Shown: positions 1 through 9,337 of the stretch, piece after piece
Layout of the letters: each line of letters begins with the position of its first letter
Position numbering within the stretch: the stretch's first letter is position 1
Source of the DNA: Psychrobacter glacincola
GTDB lineage: Bacteria > Pseudomonadota > Gammaproteobacteria > Pseudomonadales > Moraxellaceae
Direction: 5' to 3'
Assembly: GCF_904846215.1 (NCBI RefSeq)
Contig: NZ_CAJGZK010000009.1
Coordinates: 53,525 to 117,524 of the forward strand
DNA: 64,000 nt
Position numbers and translations under genes: made by a program
The notes under the pieces: generated by a model
Told to the model about the DNA's origin: nothing
The model's input: the letters and a program-made list of their open reading frames with translations, nothing else
Databases searched by the model: none

Positions 1-120
1 ACGGCGTTTTTTTCCGCGAGGACTGACACTATAAGTAAAATAGCCGGCAACAATCATAACTGCAATAAAAGCCAAGATATATAAAAATATTGATGAACCA
101 ATAGCAGCAGAGGGTTCCAT
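1..120 (-). CDS. Small membrane protein, N-terminal part only
   Basis: The reverse strand reads 40 codons from an ATG at 120 to the window edge without a stop. It begins MEPSAAIGSSIFLYILAF, and a hydrophobic stretch at about residues 10-28 looks like one membrane helix. This is followed by YSVSPRGKKRR, a basic cytoplasmic-type flank. The C-terminus lies outside the window. No family is recognised. It is read in the same direction as the flavin oxidoreductase gene upstream, with a 48-bp gap, and could be in the same transcript. Confidence 0.5.
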   Translation of the reverse strand, partial: MEPSAAIGSSIFLYILAFIAVMIVAGYFTYSVSPRGKKRR

Positions 121-168
121 GACCGTAATCTCATTAAAGTTTATCTATAATTATGCGAGCGTAACGAT

Positions 169-1170
169 TTATTGTAAAGTAAACAAATTTAGCTGAGCTG
201 TAAGTTCAAGCGAACGCAAACGTGCTGCCTGATCATAGACGTTAGCAGTGACAATCAGCTCATCTGGCTGATAGGTAGCAAGAAACGCCGTAAGCTTTGG
301 CTTGACCGTTTCAACAGAGCCGATAAACGACACCGACAAAGCACTATCTACCATCATTTTCTCAGCAGGACTCCAGATACTATCCATATCATGAGTAGGT
401 TTTGGCATCTGACCGGTTTCACCACGGCGCAAGCGCACAAAGCTCTGCTGTGCTGAAGTAAAGTGATACTGCGCCGTCGCGTCATCGTCCGCAAGCAATA
501 AATTTGCCGCTAGCATGACATAAGGCTTCTCTAAATAAGCTGATGGTCTAAATTGTTCGCGATAAGCTGTGATGGCTTGTCCAAGCATTTGCGGGGCAAA
601 GTGCGAGGCAAACACATACGGTAATCCCAAATGCGCCGCTAAGGTCGCACCAAAAAGGGAAGAACCTAATATCCAAATAGGGACATTAGATTTTGCACCC
701 GGAAATGCCTGTACTGGGCTATCATCTGTACCATTGCCCAAAAAGTACATCAGTTCTTGGACATCTTGCGGAAAGCGATCGGCATCTTGCATTTGGCGAC
801 GTAATGCCTGAAAAGTCGCACCATCTGTACCGGGCGCTCGACCCAATCCCAAATCTACGCGGTCGCCATATAATGCTTGTAAGGTACCGAATTGCTCAGC
901 AATAACGATTGGCGCATGATTGGGCAACATCACGCCACCTGCGCCAATGCGTATACGCTTGGTCTGAGCACCAATATGCGACAGTAGCACCGACGTTGCT
1001 GCACTAGCGATACCGGGCATATTGTGATGCTCTGCCATCCAGTAACGGTTTAAGCCAGATTTTTCAGCTTGCTGCGCTGTCTCAACGGTTTGGGCGACAC
1101 CTTCAGCGATGCTCTTACCCTCAGGGACGGGGGCTAAATCTAAGAAAGATAAGGGAATAAGGTTACTCAT
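169..1170 (-). CDS. LLM-class flavin-dependent oxidoreductase
   Basis: 333-residue protein of the bacterial luciferase-like monooxygenase superfamily. It would be a cytosolic flavin-dependent oxidoreductase; its substrate cannot be told from sequence. Visible family marks are the N-terminal [10 protein letters not shown] strand, [12 protein letters not shown] (residues 42-53), the [15 protein letters not shown] segment (73-87), and [14 protein letters not shown] (103-116). These match the YhbW/MsnO8-like subgroup. The length is normal for the group. The ATG at 1170 follows an AGGTGA ribosome site at good spacing, which supports this start. No flavin reductase partner gene is adjacent. Confidence 0.9.
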   Translation of the reverse strand: MSNLIPLSFLDLAPVPEGKSIAEGVAQTVETAQQAEKSGLNRYWMAEHHNMPGIASAATSVLLSHIGAQTKRIRIGAGGVMLPNHAPIVIAEQFGTLQALYGDRVDLGLGRAPGTDGATFQALRRQMQDADRFPQDVQELMYFLGNGTDDSPVQAFPGAKSNVPIWILGSSLFGATLAAHLGLPYVFASHFAPQMLGQAITAYREQFRPSAYLEKPYVMLAANLLLADDDATAQYHFTSAQQSFVRLRRGETGQMPKPTHDMDSIWSPAEKMMVDSALSVSFIGSVETVKPKLTAFLATYQPDELIVTANVYDQAARLRSLELTAQLNLFTLQ

Positions 1171-1387
1171 AAATCACCTGTTTGTAGATGCCATACGATT
1201 AATGGCAGTATTATTTATTATGAATTTATGAAAGCATTGGCTTGCCCAATCATTATTAAACTAGTGATATAAGTATCATAATACAAGTCCTAAATGCTTT
1301 ACATTCTATATAATGGGGCGGTTAAACGAGATATAAAGGTCAGTACTCATGTTGATAACAAATCTTAATCATATGAAGTATAGAGAA

Positions 1388-1620
1388 TATAGTCAGTCCT
1401 AAATAAAAGAAATACAAATGTTATCAATCACGATAGGGGTTAATTTTGCTTGCTTGCTGTGCCTACGCAGCCTAAGACAGAATAGCCCAAAAGAAAAAAG
1501 CATCATTATCTATGGATAACGATGCTTTTATTAGTATTTTAAATAATGAGTATTTTTAATTGTGAGTGCTTTTGATATTTGATTTATAAAATTGACTCAG
1601 TAATTAAAAATTTGACTATA
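1388..1620. repeat. Damaged copy of the TAGTCA hairpin repeat (copy A)
   Basis: The left end TATAGTCA (1388-1395) and the core around 1446-1470 (TTGCTTGCTGTGCCTACGCA) match the repeats at 11889 and 58874. The right half is not recognisable: a terminator-like hairpin sits there instead (1497-1529). A TGACTATA at 1613-1620 could be the original right end, which would make this copy about 90 bp longer than the others. The left half is certain, the right boundary is not. The rest of the gap 1171-1642 shows no gene; it holds the promoter side of the flavin oxidoreductase gene and the 3' side of cysB. Confidence 0.55.
1497..1529. terminator. Hairpin terminator downstream of cysB
   Basis: Arms AAAAGCATCATTATC and GATAACGATGCTTTT pair with one mismatch around a TATG loop. 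A-rich and T-rich flanks on either side would allow it to act in both directions. It lies about 110 bp after the end of the leftward cysB-like gene, inside the damaged repeat copy A. Confidence 0.6.
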
Positions 1621-1642
1621 TGTGCTAATTAGACAAAAGTCG

Positions 1643-2572
1643 TTATTGACTAAACTGCTTTTGACACAGCTCCATAAATGCCCGACCGTATTGACGAATT
1701 TCTGCATCATCACGTACTGCCATCCAACTGGTAAAACGTCCAAAATGGTCAACAGGAATGGCGGTCAGATTTTGATAATGACTTGGCTCGAATGCCATCT
1801 CTGCGATAATACCAATACCTAAACCCAAGCCAACATAAGTACTAATGACATCGGCGTCAAGGGCAGCCAGTACGATATCTGGCTCAAGACCTGCGTCGCT
1901 AAAGGTTTTGTCAATGGCGCCGCGCCCCGTAAAGCCGCCATGGTAAGTCACTATTGGATAACTGGCAAGGGTCGGTAAGTCGATAGACTCTAATCCTGCA
2001 AGCTCGTGATCACTTGGTACGATGACGCGATGCGTCCAGTCGTAATAGCGGTAGCAGCGCAGATAGTTATTGTGTAGTAAGGACTCGGTTGCAATGCCAA
2101 TATCGGCCTGCCCACGTATCACCATCTGTGCGATGGTTTCAGGATCTGCCTGTTGCAAAATCAGATTGACCTTGGGAAAACGCTCTTTAAAGGCTTTCAC
2201 GACTTCTGGTAAGACATAACGTGCCTGAGTATGAGTCGTGGCAATCGTCAAGGTACCCACATTTGGATTGTTAAAGTCGAGGCTGAGGTTTTCAATCGTA
2301 CGAATTTCGGCAAAGATAGACTCAATATGCGGCATGAGCGCGGTGCCCATCGTCGTAAGCCCTGTTAATCGTTTGCCTTGGCGCACAAACACTTCAGTTT
2401 TAAGCTGATTCTCAAGTGCCGCGATATGCTTTGATAGACTTGATTGGCTGGTGTGCAGTACCGTTGCCGCCTGACTTAAATTATAGCCATTGATGACTGT
2501 ATGCCACACTGTCTCCAACTGCTTAAGCTGAATTTGCAGATGCCGCTGATTGACCACTACGTCGATTGCCAT
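1643..2572 (-). CDS. cysB: CysB-like LysR-family transcriptional regulator
   Basis: 309-residue LysR regulator. The N-terminal winged helix-turn-helix spans about residues 12-75 (NLSQAATVLHTSQSSLSKHI). The effector domain carries TIATTHTQARYVLP and YPIVTYHGGFTGR, both hallmarks of CysB/Cbl, which respond to O-acetylserine or N-acetylserine and sulfate and control sulfur assimilation genes. It is slightly shorter than enterobacterial CysB (324) and differs at the extreme N-terminus (MAIDVVVNQRH). No cysteine biosynthesis gene is next to it, so the target set is elsewhere. Cbl-type function cannot be excluded. Confidence 0.85.
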   Translation of the reverse strand: MAIDVVVNQRHLQIQLKQLETVWHTVINGYNLSQAATVLHTSQSSLSKHIAALENQLKTEVFVRQGKRLTGLTTMGTALMPHIESIFAEIRTIENLSLDFNNPNVGTLTIATTHTQARYVLPEVVKAFKERFPKVNLILQQADPETIAQMVIRGQADIGIATESLLHNNYLRCYRYYDWTHRVIVPSDHELAGLESIDLPTLASYPIVTYHGGFTGRGAIDKTFSDAGLEPDIVLAALDADVISTYVGLGLGIGIIAEMAFEPSHYQNLTAIPVDHFGRFTSWMAVRDDAEIRQYGRAFMELCQKQFSQ

Positions 2573-3068
2573 AAGTTAATCCCATCATATAAAGAGTCAG
2601 TCGTCTTTATAAAAGTTAAAACGCTCAAAAAACATAACAAGGCTGTAGTGTAAATCAAAGCTATTATTCTTGTATATAATAAATAGGTATCGGTTTATAA
2701 ATATATGGAATATAGATAAATCGTTTAGATAATACGTCAAATAGAAATATAATAGGCATAAAGCAAAAAAAGTAGAATATGGTTTATAGTTGAGAAAGGT
2801 TAAGACACATGAGATTACCAAGTTGGAATATGGGATACAGTACCTACCGGAAAACAAGTAGTTAATGCAAAAACATCTAGTCAATTTAAGCGTTCTCAAG
2901 TACCATTATTCAATTTTGCAGCAAATGTCATTTTCTTTGTACAGAGCTAGGCGATTTTTTGTCCCTTTTTATCCTGATAGTCTCAATGTCATACTGCCAG
3001 TAGATAAGATTTTTGGATAAAAGATGGCGCACTGTCGTATTTTTTGTCTAAATTTTTGGTGAGTCGTT
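2573..3068. other. Gene-free spacer between divergent cysB and ampG
   Basis: About 500 bp of AT-rich DNA between two divergently transcribed genes, so both promoters should lie here. A 100-codon reverse-strand reading frame at 2597-2899 is rich in Phe, Tyr, Leu and Ile and has no recognisable motif or ribosome site; I regard it as chance. No hairpin or repeat of note was seen. Confidence 0.5.
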
Positions 3069-4730
3069 ATGTCTGCTGTCCAACCTATTCCGCCCAATTC
3101 TCCTATTGCCAAGAAGTCATTTGGTGAATCTTTGCAGGCTTATCTTGATCGGCGTTCGCTTATCATGCTGTTCTTGGGCTTTGTCGCTGGCATTCCTATC
3201 TTACTAATTTTCTCTAGCTTATCATTATGGCTGCGTGAAGCAGGGATTGATCGCAGCGTAGTAACGATGTTTAGCTGGGCGGCGCTTGGTTATGCCTTTA
3301 AGTTTATTTGGGCGCCGCTAATTGATGCGGTGCCATTGCCGATATTAACCAAGCTCTTAGGTCGCAGGCGCAGCTGGATATTGGTCTCGCAGATAATGAT
3401 TATTGCAGCTATTTGTATTATGGCGAGTGTCAATCCAGCGAATGAAGGCAGTCTAGTCCTGATGGCAGTAGGTGCAGTACTACTTGGCTTTTCATCAGCG
3501 ACACAAGACATTGTTATTGATGCCTATCGTATTGAGCTGGCACCACCAAGCCTACAGGCGGTCTTGTCTGCTATGTATGTGACCGGTTACCGTATCGGGA
3601 TGATCGTCGCTGGTGCTGGGGCGTTATACTTAGCTGATTATTTTGGTTCTACCGAGAGCTTTTATAGCTATGAGGCGTGGCGCAATACTTACTGGATTAT
3701 GGCAGCAGTGATGGGCATTGGGGTTATTACCACCTTGGTGATTCATGAGCCGATTAGACAACAAGTGGTCGTTGAACGTAAAACGTCAGACTATACTCGT
3801 CTGGTGCTAGTATTTGCCATATCAGTCATAGGTTTTGTAGTGGTATTTGCTAATGCCGGCTTGGTCTTACCTGAGACAGAAAGTGTGTTCGCAGGTTTCT
3901 TGATCGAAGTAGTGCGTATGCTATCGAGCTTGGCAGCGGCTTTGATTATCGGTTACGGTCTAGTAAAAGCCAACCTTGTAGAGCAAGAGTTTGCTAAGAC
4001 TACATGGATTGAGCCTATTGCTGACTTTTTCCGCCGTTACGGTAAAAAGGCGTTGTTGTTATTGGCACTGATTGGTCTTTATCGTATCTCCGATATTGTG
4101 GCAGGGGTTATCTCCAACGTTTTTTATCAAGACATGGCATTTACTAAAGTTGATATTGCCAACGCTGTTAAATTGGTTGGCGTTGTCATGGCGATTGCCG
4201 GTGGTTTTTTAGGTGGTTTATTAGCTCAAAAAATGCGTATCATGCGCGCAATGATGGTTGGGGCAGTCCTTGCCTGCTTGACCAACTTGTTATTTATTCT
4301 GTTGACGTACCATCCAGGTAGCTTGCCGTATATGTATTTGGCAGTAATCCTTGATAACCTTGCAGCTGGTCTTGCCAGTGCCGTATTTATTGCCTTTTTA
4401 TCTGCGTTAACCTCCATTCGCTTTACTGCCGTCCAGTATTCGATATTTTCATCATTGATGACATTATTACCAAAAGTGGTCGGTGGTTATTCAGGTACCA
4501 TCGTTGATAGCACCAGTTATCCGTTCTTCTTTATGTTTACCTTTTTAATTGGTATTCCCATTCTTGCGCTGATTTATTATGTTGATAAATATATCGTCAT
4601 TGGTGATAACGACGATATCTATGGTGATGGTGATGACGGCAATAATAACGACAGTAATAAAGGTGTTGAGCTAACCAAAGCCAATCCTAATTTAGCCAAT
4701 ACCAATGAGCCACCGCGCGCGTCAGATTAG
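3069..4730 (+). CDS. ampG: AmpG-like muropeptide permease (MFS)
   Basis: 553-residue inner-membrane transporter. AmpG imports GlcNAc-anhydroMurNAc peptides released during cell-wall turnover and links recycling to AmpC induction. Family marks are GFVAGIPILLIFSSLSLWL in the first helix (residues 37-55), FKFIWAPLIDA (78-88), LGRRRSWIL (98-106) and ATQDIVIDAYRIE (145-157). The C-terminal 45 residues form a low-complexity Asp/Asn tail (GDNDDIYGDGDDGNNNDS), which is unusual for AmpG and presumably cytoplasmic. ATG at 3069 follows a GGTGAG site. prmC follows after 47 bp in the same direction. Confidence 0.87.
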   Translation: MSAVQPIPPNSPIAKKSFGESLQAYLDRRSLIMLFLGFVAGIPILLIFSSLSLWLREAGIDRSVVTMFSWAALGYAFKFIWAPLIDAVPLPILTKLLGRRRSWILVSQIMIIAAICIMASVNPANEGSLVLMAVGAVLLGFSSATQDIVIDAYRIELAPPSLQAVLSAMYVTGYRIGMIVAGAGALYLADYFGSTESFYSYEAWRNTYWIMAAVMGIGVITTLVIHEPIRQQVVVERKTSDYTRLVLVFAISVIGFVVVFANAGLVLPETESVFAGFLIEVVRMLSSLAAALIIGYGLVKANLVEQEFAKTTWIEPIADFFRRYGKKALLLLALIGLYRISDIVAGVISNVFYQDMAFTKVDIANAVKLVGVVMAIAGGFLGGLLAQKMRIMRAMMVGAVLACLTNLLFILLTYHPGSLPYMYLAVILDNLAAGLASAVFIAFLSALTSIRFTAVQYSIFSSLMTLLPKVVGGYSGTIVDSTSYPFFFMFTFLIGIPILALIYYVDKYIVIGDNDDIYGDGDDGNNNDSNKGVELTKANPNLANTNEPPRASD

Positions 4731-4777
4731 GTTGCAAGTTATAAAATTAAAGCAGATATAATTATTAAGAGTCATTT

Positions 4778-5713
4778 ATGCCAACGCCAAAAGCAGTAGA
4801 TGTGACAGTTTGGCAAATAAAGCAGCAAGCGATGCAAATGGCGGAAGAACTATCTGTTCCGCCATTTTGGATAACGGATTGGCTACTATATGTTATCGAT
4901 AAACCAGCGCTATTTTTAATAACGGATGATAGCTATCAGCTAAGTGATGTTGAGGCTGAGCGATTTAATGCTGGTGTCACTAAAATGCAGCAGGGTATAC
5001 CACTCGCTTATTTGACGGGTACACAGGCGTTTTGGTCGCTAGATTTTACCGTTAATGAGCATACGCTCATACCCAGACCCGATACTGAAGTTTTGGTTGA
5101 AACCGTACTAGAGTGGATAAAAAATCACCCACTTAGTACAACGCCAATGTTAAAGCCAATGTTAAAGCCAATGCGCTTGTTAGATTTGGGCACGGGTTCT
5201 GGTTGCATTGCCATTAGTCTTGCTCACGAGTTAAAGCTGGCTAATAAGTTAAAACAAGTAAGCTGGCAAGTGGTTGCAGTTGATTTTTCGCTAGAAGCAC
5301 TAAAAGTTGCGCAGCATAATGCCGTCAGTCATGCTGTAGATGTTGAGTTTGTGCATAGTAGCTGGTATGACGAATTGCCTGCTAGTGATGAGCCGTTATT
5401 TGATGTGATTGTCTCAAATCCGCCTTATATTGATGAATCGGATGAGCATTTGGTACATTTGGTGGCTGAGCCTATCAGTGCTTTGAGTGCCCCTAATTAT
5501 GGCTTAGCTGATATTGAACATATTGTCCATCATGCACCGCAGTACCTAAAAGTAGGCGGGCTACTGGCGATTGAGCATGGTTATGACCAAGGACTTGCCG
5601 TGCGCCAGTTATTTTCGGACAATCATTTCAATAATATACGAACGATTAAAGATTTTGGTAATAACGATAGGGTAACGCTTGGAGAGTTTACTAAAAATAA
5701 GCTGCAATATTGA
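4778..5713 (+). CDS. prmC: Peptide chain release factor glutamine methyltransferase
   Basis: 311-residue SAM-dependent methyltransferase that methylates the GGQ glutamine of release factors RF1 and RF2. It has the N-terminal helical domain (residues 1-90), LIPRPDTEVLVE before the catalytic domain, the SAM-binding LLDLGTGSGCIAISLA (about 134-149), and the diagnostic NPPY motif in VSNPPYIDESD. An in-frame 12-bp tandem duplication at 5144-5167 gives a repeated MLKP just before the SAM motif; it falls in the inter-domain linker and should be tolerated. moeB follows after 15 bp, an arrangement common in gammaproteobacteria. Confidence 0.93.
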   Translation: MPTPKAVDVTVWQIKQQAMQMAEELSVPPFWITDWLLYVIDKPALFLITDDSYQLSDVEAERFNAGVTKMQQGIPLAYLTGTQAFWSLDFTVNEHTLIPRPDTEVLVETVLEWIKNHPLSTTPMLKPMLKPMRLLDLGTGSGCIAISLAHELKLANKLKQVSWQVVAVDFSLEALKVAQHNAVSHAVDVEFVHSSWYDELPASDEPLFDVIVSNPPYIDESDEHLVHLVAEPISALSAPNYGLADIEHIVHHAPQYLKVGGLLAIEHGYDQGLAVRQLFSDNHFNNIRTIKDFGNNDRVTLGEFTKNKLQY

Positions 5714-5728
5714 GTACTGGTAATCTAT

Positions 5729-6523
5729 ATGAGTGATGTAGAAACAGAAATGTTGTTAGATGATGAGCTGCTGCGTTATGCGCGGCAAATATTGCTTGAT
5801 GGCTGGGATATTGATGCGCAGCTACGACTAAAGGCTTCACGTATCGTCATGATAGGGGCAGGTGGGCTAGGCTGTCCGGCTTCTGAAACCTTGGTAAGAG
5901 CAGGACTTGGGCGCATTCACTTAATTGATGACGACGACATTGAAGCCAGTAATTTACAACGGCAAACGCTGTTTTTACCTGAAGATATCGGTAAGCCCAA
6001 GGCTCTGACCGCCGCGCAAATGTTAGAGAGGATCAATCCTTTAATTACCGCTCGCGGTACGGTTGCAAGATTGAGTGAAGACAATGCTTATGAGTTACTT
6101 GATATGGCAACAGATAAGCCTGACCTACTCTTAGACTGCACCGATAATTTTGCGACCCGTGATATCATCAATCGTATCAGCGTACGCTATCAGATACCGC
6201 TACTGTCTGCTTCAGCGATTGCCATGCAAGGGCAGCTGGCACTGTTTGAGCCCCATCTAAATACCGGCTGCTATCATTGCGTGTTTGGTTCTGTGGTACT
6301 TGATGACGCAGCAGATGAACGTACGTGTGCCAATTCAGGGGTACTTGCCAGCACCACAGCCATCATGGGCAATCTACAAGCCAATGCTGCTTTGCAATAT
6401 CTAGGATTAACCAAAAATCCACTGACAAGTAAACTGCTGATATGGGATGGTAGTCGCATGCAGCAACGCTTGATGGGCTACCGAAAAGAGGCAGAATGTC
6501 CTGTCTGTAACAGCCTTTCCTAA
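5729..6523 (+). CDS. moeB: MoeB/ThiF-type sulfur-carrier adenylyltransferase
   Basis: 264-residue E1-like enzyme that adenylates the C-terminal glycine of a small sulfur carrier (MoaD or ThiS) using ATP. The nucleotide-binding motif IVMIGAGGLGCPA is at about residues 39-51, followed by DDDDIEASNLQRQTLF, typical of the superfamily. Zinc ligands are seen as CYHC (about 181-184) and a C-terminal CPVC. Length fits MoeB (about 250). MoeB and ThiF cannot be separated by sequence reading alone; adjacency to prmC favours MoeB. Probably co-transcribed with prmC. Confidence 0.8.
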   Translation: MSDVETEMLLDDELLRYARQILLDGWDIDAQLRLKASRIVMIGAGGLGCPASETLVRAGLGRIHLIDDDDIEASNLQRQTLFLPEDIGKPKALTAAQMLERINPLITARGTVARLSEDNAYELLDMATDKPDLLLDCTDNFATRDIINRISVRYQIPLLSASAIAMQGQLALFEPHLNTGCYHCVFGSVVLDDAADERTCANSGVLASTTAIMGNLQANAALQYLGLTKNPLTSKLLIWDGSRMQQRLMGYRKEAECPVCNSLS

Positions 6524-6598
6524 TTTCAATTAATGTCCTTTTATCCGTTATAATCACGGCTTCTCAAACATTCCTTTTATGACCACAGTTGTCTTTCT

Positions 6599-7954
6599 AT
6601 GAAAATTCATCGTCCGCATTTATTAAAACATACTTTTAATGTCGTTAACCGTGTTCGTCAAACAGCAAGTGTCGCGGGTTTATCAGCGCTTAGAGTGGCA
6701 AAAGGCGAAAAACCTGATGCCATGCTGCTAAAAGAAACCTTTGAGCAATTGGGCGCGACTTATATCAAAATAGGGCAGTTTATTGCCAGCACACCGTCAT
6801 TATTTCCCCGTGAGTACGTGCAAGCATTCCAAAGCTGCTTGGATCAAACCACGCCATTGTCTTATGCTTATATTGAGCAGGTATTAAAAGAAGAGCTAGC
6901 CGTTAATGGGCTTACGCTTGAAGAGACGTTTGCGTATATTGATTCAGAGCCACTAGCGTCAGCCTCTATTGCCCAAGTCCATGCGGCGCGTTTGCATAAT
7001 GGCGATGAGGTTGTCTTAAAAGTGCAGAAGCCTGGTGTCGAAACCATCATGCAGACGGATTTGGGTGTATTGCATGGCGTGACAAAGCTGGTTGAGCTGT
7101 TGATGCCTTCGATGCGATTCGCCAGCATTGCGCCAATTATCGATGAGATTCGCCTGCGTATGCTTGCAGAGACAGACTTTATCGCTGAAGCACAAAATAT
7201 TCGCGACTTTCAGCAGTTTTTGGCAGTATCAGGCAATACACGCGTAGTAGCACCAAAGGTTTATGAAGCACACACTACCAAGCGTGTGTTGACCATGAGC
7301 CGCTTGTATGGTGTCTCTATGGTAGATGAGTCTTTGATGCGTCAATACTGTACTGATCCTGCGCAAGTGATGGCAGATACGCTGAATACGTGGTTTGCAA
7401 GCCTTATGCTGTGTAATAGCTTCCATGCGGACTTGCATGCGGGTAATTTAATGCTATTGACCGATGGACGTATCGGATTTTTAGACTTCGGTATCGTCGG
7501 TAAGCTAAAGGCTGAGAGCTGGCGTGCCTGTATGGGTATGATGCAAGCGATGCAGGACAATGATTATCAAGCGATGGCGCGCTATATGATAGATATGGAA
7601 ATGACTCATGGCGGTAATCAGGTCGATGTGGTGGCATTGGGTAATGATTTACAGCGTATGATGAAAACCATCATGGCAGAAGATAAAGCCTTTACCAGCG
7701 GTATCCCTTTTAATAGTAAAGAGCAGGCGGATGAGCTGAATACGATGATGCTTGAGATTGTTGATGTCGGCAAGCGCCATGGTATTCACTTCCCTCGTGA
7801 TTTTGCCTTGCTGACCAAGCAGATGCTCTATTTTGACCGTTTTATGCGTACGCTTGCGCCTGATATGGATATGTTTAGTGATCAGCGTGTGCAGATGATA
7901 GGAAAAGCAGAGAAAAACAATCAAGAAAATCGTTCAACGCTGAATTTCTCGTAG
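6599..7954 (+). CDS. ABC1/UbiB-family atypical kinase
   Basis: 451-residue ABC1 (ADCK/UbiB) protein. The family are atypical kinase-like ATPases, several of which support ubiquinone biosynthesis. Family motifs in order: KxGQ as YIKIGQFIAS (about residues 54-63), the Ala-rich loop variant EPLASASIAQVHAA, VVLKVQKPG with the ATP-contacting lysine, FHADLHAGNLM (catalytic loop) and GFLDFGIVG (DFG). It lacks the C-terminal membrane helices of classic UbiB and is shorter (E. coli UbiB is 546), so it is a second-type ABC1 protein. ATG at 6599; no clear ribosome site. Confidence 0.85.
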   Translation: MKIHRPHLLKHTFNVVNRVRQTASVAGLSALRVAKGEKPDAMLLKETFEQLGATYIKIGQFIASTPSLFPREYVQAFQSCLDQTTPLSYAYIEQVLKEELAVNGLTLEETFAYIDSEPLASASIAQVHAARLHNGDEVVLKVQKPGVETIMQTDLGVLHGVTKLVELLMPSMRFASIAPIIDEIRLRMLAETDFIAEAQNIRDFQQFLAVSGNTRVVAPKVYEAHTTKRVLTMSRLYGVSMVDESLMRQYCTDPAQVMADTLNTWFASLMLCNSFHADLHAGNLMLLTDGRIGFLDFGIVGKLKAESWRACMGMMQAMQDNDYQAMARYMIDMEMTHGGNQVDVVALGNDLQRMMKTIMAEDKAFTSGIPFNSKEQADELNTMMLEIVDVGKRHGIHFPRDFALLTKQMLYFDRFMRTLAPDMDMFSDQRVQMIGKAEKNNQENRSTLNFS

Positions 7955-8058
7955 GATAAAAAACCGTATTTAATGCTTTTTTAATCAATCGTTTATAATT
8001 GCTGTTGACTGTTTTAACACAAAGGGTTGTGTGCTTATTGCCACAAAATGGCTCTGTC

Positions 8059-9318
8059 ATGATGACTGCTCTCAAAAGCCGTGCTGCTATTGTTATTACC
8101 AATGAAACGTTGATTGCGTTGATTGGTATGTATTGTATGGCAGTGGTGATGGGGTTTGGGCGCTTCTTATTTACAGCAACTCTACCTGATATTATGATTC
8201 AATTATCGCTATCCACGACCATTGCTGGCTGGCTGGCTTCAATCAACTATATCGGCTATTTTATTGGCGCGCTCATTGCGATGTTTGTGCCGCCGCGCTT
8301 GACTTGGCACATGCTAATATTATGGACAATAGTCAGTGTCATCACTACCATGCTGTTGGTCGTGCCAAATATGTCATTAAATCTATGGTATGTCATTCGG
8401 CTGCTATCAGGTATCGCAAGCGGTGTAGCGATGATTTTAAGCTCATCTCTGGTGATTCAAAGCTTTAGTGTTGAGCGCCGCTCGGTGCTATCGGCGGTAC
8501 ATTATGCGGGTATCGGCGTCGGTATCAGTGCCTCTGCTATATTAACGTGGTGGTTACTGACCATTGGCTATCATTTCGATGTGATTTGGCTGGTCGCTGG
8601 AATGATAAGTTTGCCCGTTTTATGGCTGCTGTATGCCATACGTCCGATAGATTCTATTGTCTCAAAGCCTGATAATAATCAGACATCTTCGCTTCACCAA
8701 ACCTACATTAATTTTAAGCGCTCTTTATATGAGGCGCTAGCAGGTCATAGCAAGCCCGTTGCTTTATTGTTGACCAGTTATATGCTGGCAGGATTTGGCT
8801 ATATCACGTCCGCGACTTTTTTGCCAGTCATGGCAGCTCAGCGCTTGACCACTCAAAATTCTGCTGGACTGTCTATTTGGTTGGTTGTGGGCATTTTTGC
8901 CATGCTCTCAAATCCTATTTGGGGTGCCCTTGCCAAGCGTATTGGTGAGGTCAAAACCTTAATGGGCTTGACGTTATTGCAAGCGTTTGGCATGTATTTG
9001 CCGATAGGGATTGATGGCGCTATTGGCTTATATGGTAATGCCATGATTTTAGGATTGACCTTTGTTGGCATGGTCTCTATGACCTTGACGATTATTAAAA
9101 ACATCAATCCCATTTATTCGAATTTGTTGATAGGACTTGCGACATTAGCGTATGCAATAGGACAGTTCATCGGACCATTGGTAACGGTGGCGTTGGCAGG
9201 AGAGAATGATAATTTCAATGCCGGGTTGTTGGTGGCGGCTATAGGACTACTGATTGGACTGATTTTGGTATTCTTTTTTTGGCGTCAAACGAACCGGCTG
9301 CAACAAACAATCATTTAA
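8059..9318 (+). CDS. MFS transporter, YbfB/YjiJ type
   Basis: About 419-residue membrane protein with around twelve hydrophobic segments and the start IALIGMYCMAVVMGFGRFLFTATLPDI, which is typical of the YbfB/YjiJ MFS group (uncharacterised exporters). GRF plus the loop FVPPRLTWHML after helix 2 agree. The frame is open further upstream to a TTG at 7999, but that extension is polar and lacks a ribosome site; ATG at 8059 or the next codon places the start just before the first helix. It ends 19 bp from the convergent Lrp gene. Substrate unknown. Confidence 0.82.
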   Translation: MMTALKSRAAIVITNETLIALIGMYCMAVVMGFGRFLFTATLPDIMIQLSLSTTIAGWLASINYIGYFIGALIAMFVPPRLTWHMLILWTIVSVITTMLLVVPNMSLNLWYVIRLLSGIASGVAMILSSSLVIQSFSVERRSVLSAVHYAGIGVGISASAILTWWLLTIGYHFDVIWLVAGMISLPVLWLLYAIRPIDSIVSKPDNNQTSSLHQTYINFKRSLYEALAGHSKPVALLLTSYMLAGFGYITSATFLPVMAAQRLTTQNSAGLSIWLVVGIFAMLSNPIWGALAKRIGEVKTLMGLTLLQAFGMYLPIGIDGAIGLYGNAMILGLTFVGMVSMTLTIIKNINPIYSNLLIGLATLAYAIGQFIGPLVTVALAGENDNFNAGLLVAAIGLLIGLILVFFFWRQTNRLQQTII

Positions 9319-9337
9319 GCGGATTACCTCAACATAA

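Noticed and set aside
1388..1475. CRISPR repeats, suggested by the recurring TTGCTTGCTGTGCC core
   Set aside because: The three copies are kilobases apart, each is a single hairpin element with its own ends, and there are no spacers or cas genes.
2597..2899. 100-codon reverse-strand frame between cysB and ampG
   Set aside because: It is dominated by Phe, Tyr, Leu and Ile codons as expected for translated AT-rich DNA, with no ribosome site and no motif.
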